A stretch of DNA of 64,000 nt from contig JACVVK020000085.1 in NCBI GenBank assembly GCA_018292915.2, positions 1,065,001-1,129,000 on the forward strand, written 5' to 3'. Under the pieces are notes generated by a model that was not told the origin of the DNA, did not search any database, and saw only the letters and a program-made list of their open reading frames with translations. Origin of the DNA: Batillaria attramentaria (lineage: Eukaryota; Mollusca; Gastropoda; Batillariidae). The position numbers and the translations under genes are program-made. The first letter of the stretch is position 1. Each line of letters starts with the position of its first letter. Of the stretch, positions 62,751 to 64,000 are shown one piece after another.

Positions 62751-63299
62751 ATATAACACATGGTGAGAAAACTTTCCCAGACTTACCTGCTGATCATATT
62801 AAGATGGTATCAATGCGAGATCTTTACATGCAGCAGCGACACTTCAGTTGCATGGGGCTGCTTTTATTGCAAGAATTGTACCAAAGTGATTACGTCGAAT
62901 GTATTATGCGTCATTCCAGTCAGGGAAAAGCGTCATAGATTTCAAAGAAAAAAATCGTCTCTCTTCCAAAAACAAGATTGGTCTGCCAAGCCCGGTCAGT
63001 TGTTTCCATTCACAGAGAGAGTGAGAGAGAGTGAGTATGTGTGTGTGTGTCCTCCTCCAGGATACATTGCATTACAAAAGAACGACCGTGACGGCAGGAT
63101 GTGATTAAATGGAAACAACATACTGGGCTGGTGACCATCTTGTTCAGTTTTCAGCAGGGTGCAGGTTTGCACATAAAGTAGCGCAAAGCGGCAGCAGGCT
63201 TTCACTGTCTCGTCCTCCAGCCCTGCGGCGCCACGAGCATTTCAAAAGAGATGGATATATGCGCCGAGGAGAAGTCCACAATACCTTACCATAGCATAC

Positions 63300-63301
<2 letters not shown>

Positions 63302-63383
<82 letters not shown>

Positions 63384-63385
63384 TA

Positions 63386-63424
<39 letters not shown>

Positions 63425-63439
63425 AATACCACCAGCACC

Positions 63440-63470
<31 letters not shown>

Positions 63471-63474
63471 CTAC
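63302..63474. repeat. (TG)n(AG)n, (AC)n and (ACC)n microsatellites
   Basis: TG to 63350, AG to 63380, AC from 63387 to 63422, then ACC to 63472. The frames here are artefacts. Confidence 0.95.
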
Positions 63475-63890
63475 CTTTAACAGAGAAATACTCAGAAATC
63501 ATCAAACTGTGGAAACAATGCGATTCAAGAAGCCATTTTATTACGCTTCTGTTTGCACATATGATGCGCAGCAATAATGCAGATTCACGTACATTCTTAA
63601 TTTTGAATTACGGTACATATTGTTATTCTGTAAATTGAATAACTGATATTATGTTGCTGTCGTTATTTCCGTGGAAGAAGCTGCTGATGTTCGTGTGCAT
63701 TCATTGAAACATGAAACTGAGACTGAGCATAATTGTGAGATCGTGAGATCGTAGGCAGTATTGCAATCAACTAAAACATTTTGAACGCAGAGAAGCTGAG
63801 CCATGAAACGAGAAAACTATCAAAGACTACATGTTTCACGTGGTTCCAGATGGTCATAATAATAATAATAATACGATCTAACTGAGTATT
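63475..63890. other. No gene recognised
   Basis: Unique-looking sequence with a short (ATA)n run at about 63857-63873. Confidence 0.4.
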
Positions 63891-63895
63891 GTATA

Positions 63896-64000
63896 CCCAA
63901 TTTCTTGCATCAGCTCAAAGCGCCGCGAACTGAACCCAACACGCATACTCACGTGAATCAAACGCATTCTCCCACACACTGGACATGAACACATTACAAT
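63896..64000 (-). mobile_element. SINE family 3, partial at window edge
   Basis: CAGCTCAAAGCGCC.CGAACTGAACCCAACACGC and GGACATGAACAC.T.ACA match 4840-4928. The rest lies outside the window. Confidence 0.75.

Overview
This is animal genomic DNA. It is intron- and repeat-rich, dominated by (CA)n/(TG)n microsatellites, tRNA-derived SINEs and fragments of non-LTR retrotransposons, with no bacterial-style operons. Composition and repeat style suggest a mollusc, probably a marine gastropod; that is inference, since no species-diagnostic gene is present.

The genes I can support form one tandem cluster of six small genes, all on the minus strand and sharing one three-exon plan. Exon 1 is non-coding and sits just downstream of a shared promoter. 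Exon 2 (73-91 nt) carries a few bases of 5' UTR and a signal peptide. Exon 3 carries the whole mature protein, which is rich in Met and Gly. Intron 2 always splits a codon after its first base (phase 1). Coding spans, from ATG to stop on the minus strand, are: gene 1 1348-295 (144 aa), gene 2 11994-10170 (108 aa), gene 3 25653-25023 (80 aa), gene 4 38389-36958 (78 aa), gene 5 45757-45021 (103 aa), gene 6 55136-51341 (78 aa). Exon 3 of gene 6 is short and is recognised only by comparison with the others. The predicted products are near-neutral secreted proteins with Met/Leu-rich segments (genes 1, 2 and 6 share MQMLxPxLMR) set in Gly-Met tracts. I do not recognise a named family and assign no function.

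Five promoters pair TTTAAA with an upstream TGACGYAA/G element at a fixed gap: 13 nt in genes 1-2 and 11 nt in genes 3-5. Gene 6 has TATAAAG with TGACGTAA farther upstream. The same TGACG core recurs as a 20-bp-period array at 9648-9738. In genes 2-6 a gene-specific tandem repeat lies in intron 1 next to or near exon 1.

The rest is repeats. SINE family 1 has about 17 copies, several with 12-15 bp target duplications. SINE family 2 has four copies and SINE family 3 has three. There are two full copies and two relatives of a GGGCCC-ended MITE, a TA-flanked mariner-like MITE, a THAP-like relic, five retrotransposon coding relics, and a dispersed repeat of about 2-2.7 kb in three copies. Stretches where nothing was recognised are listed as such.
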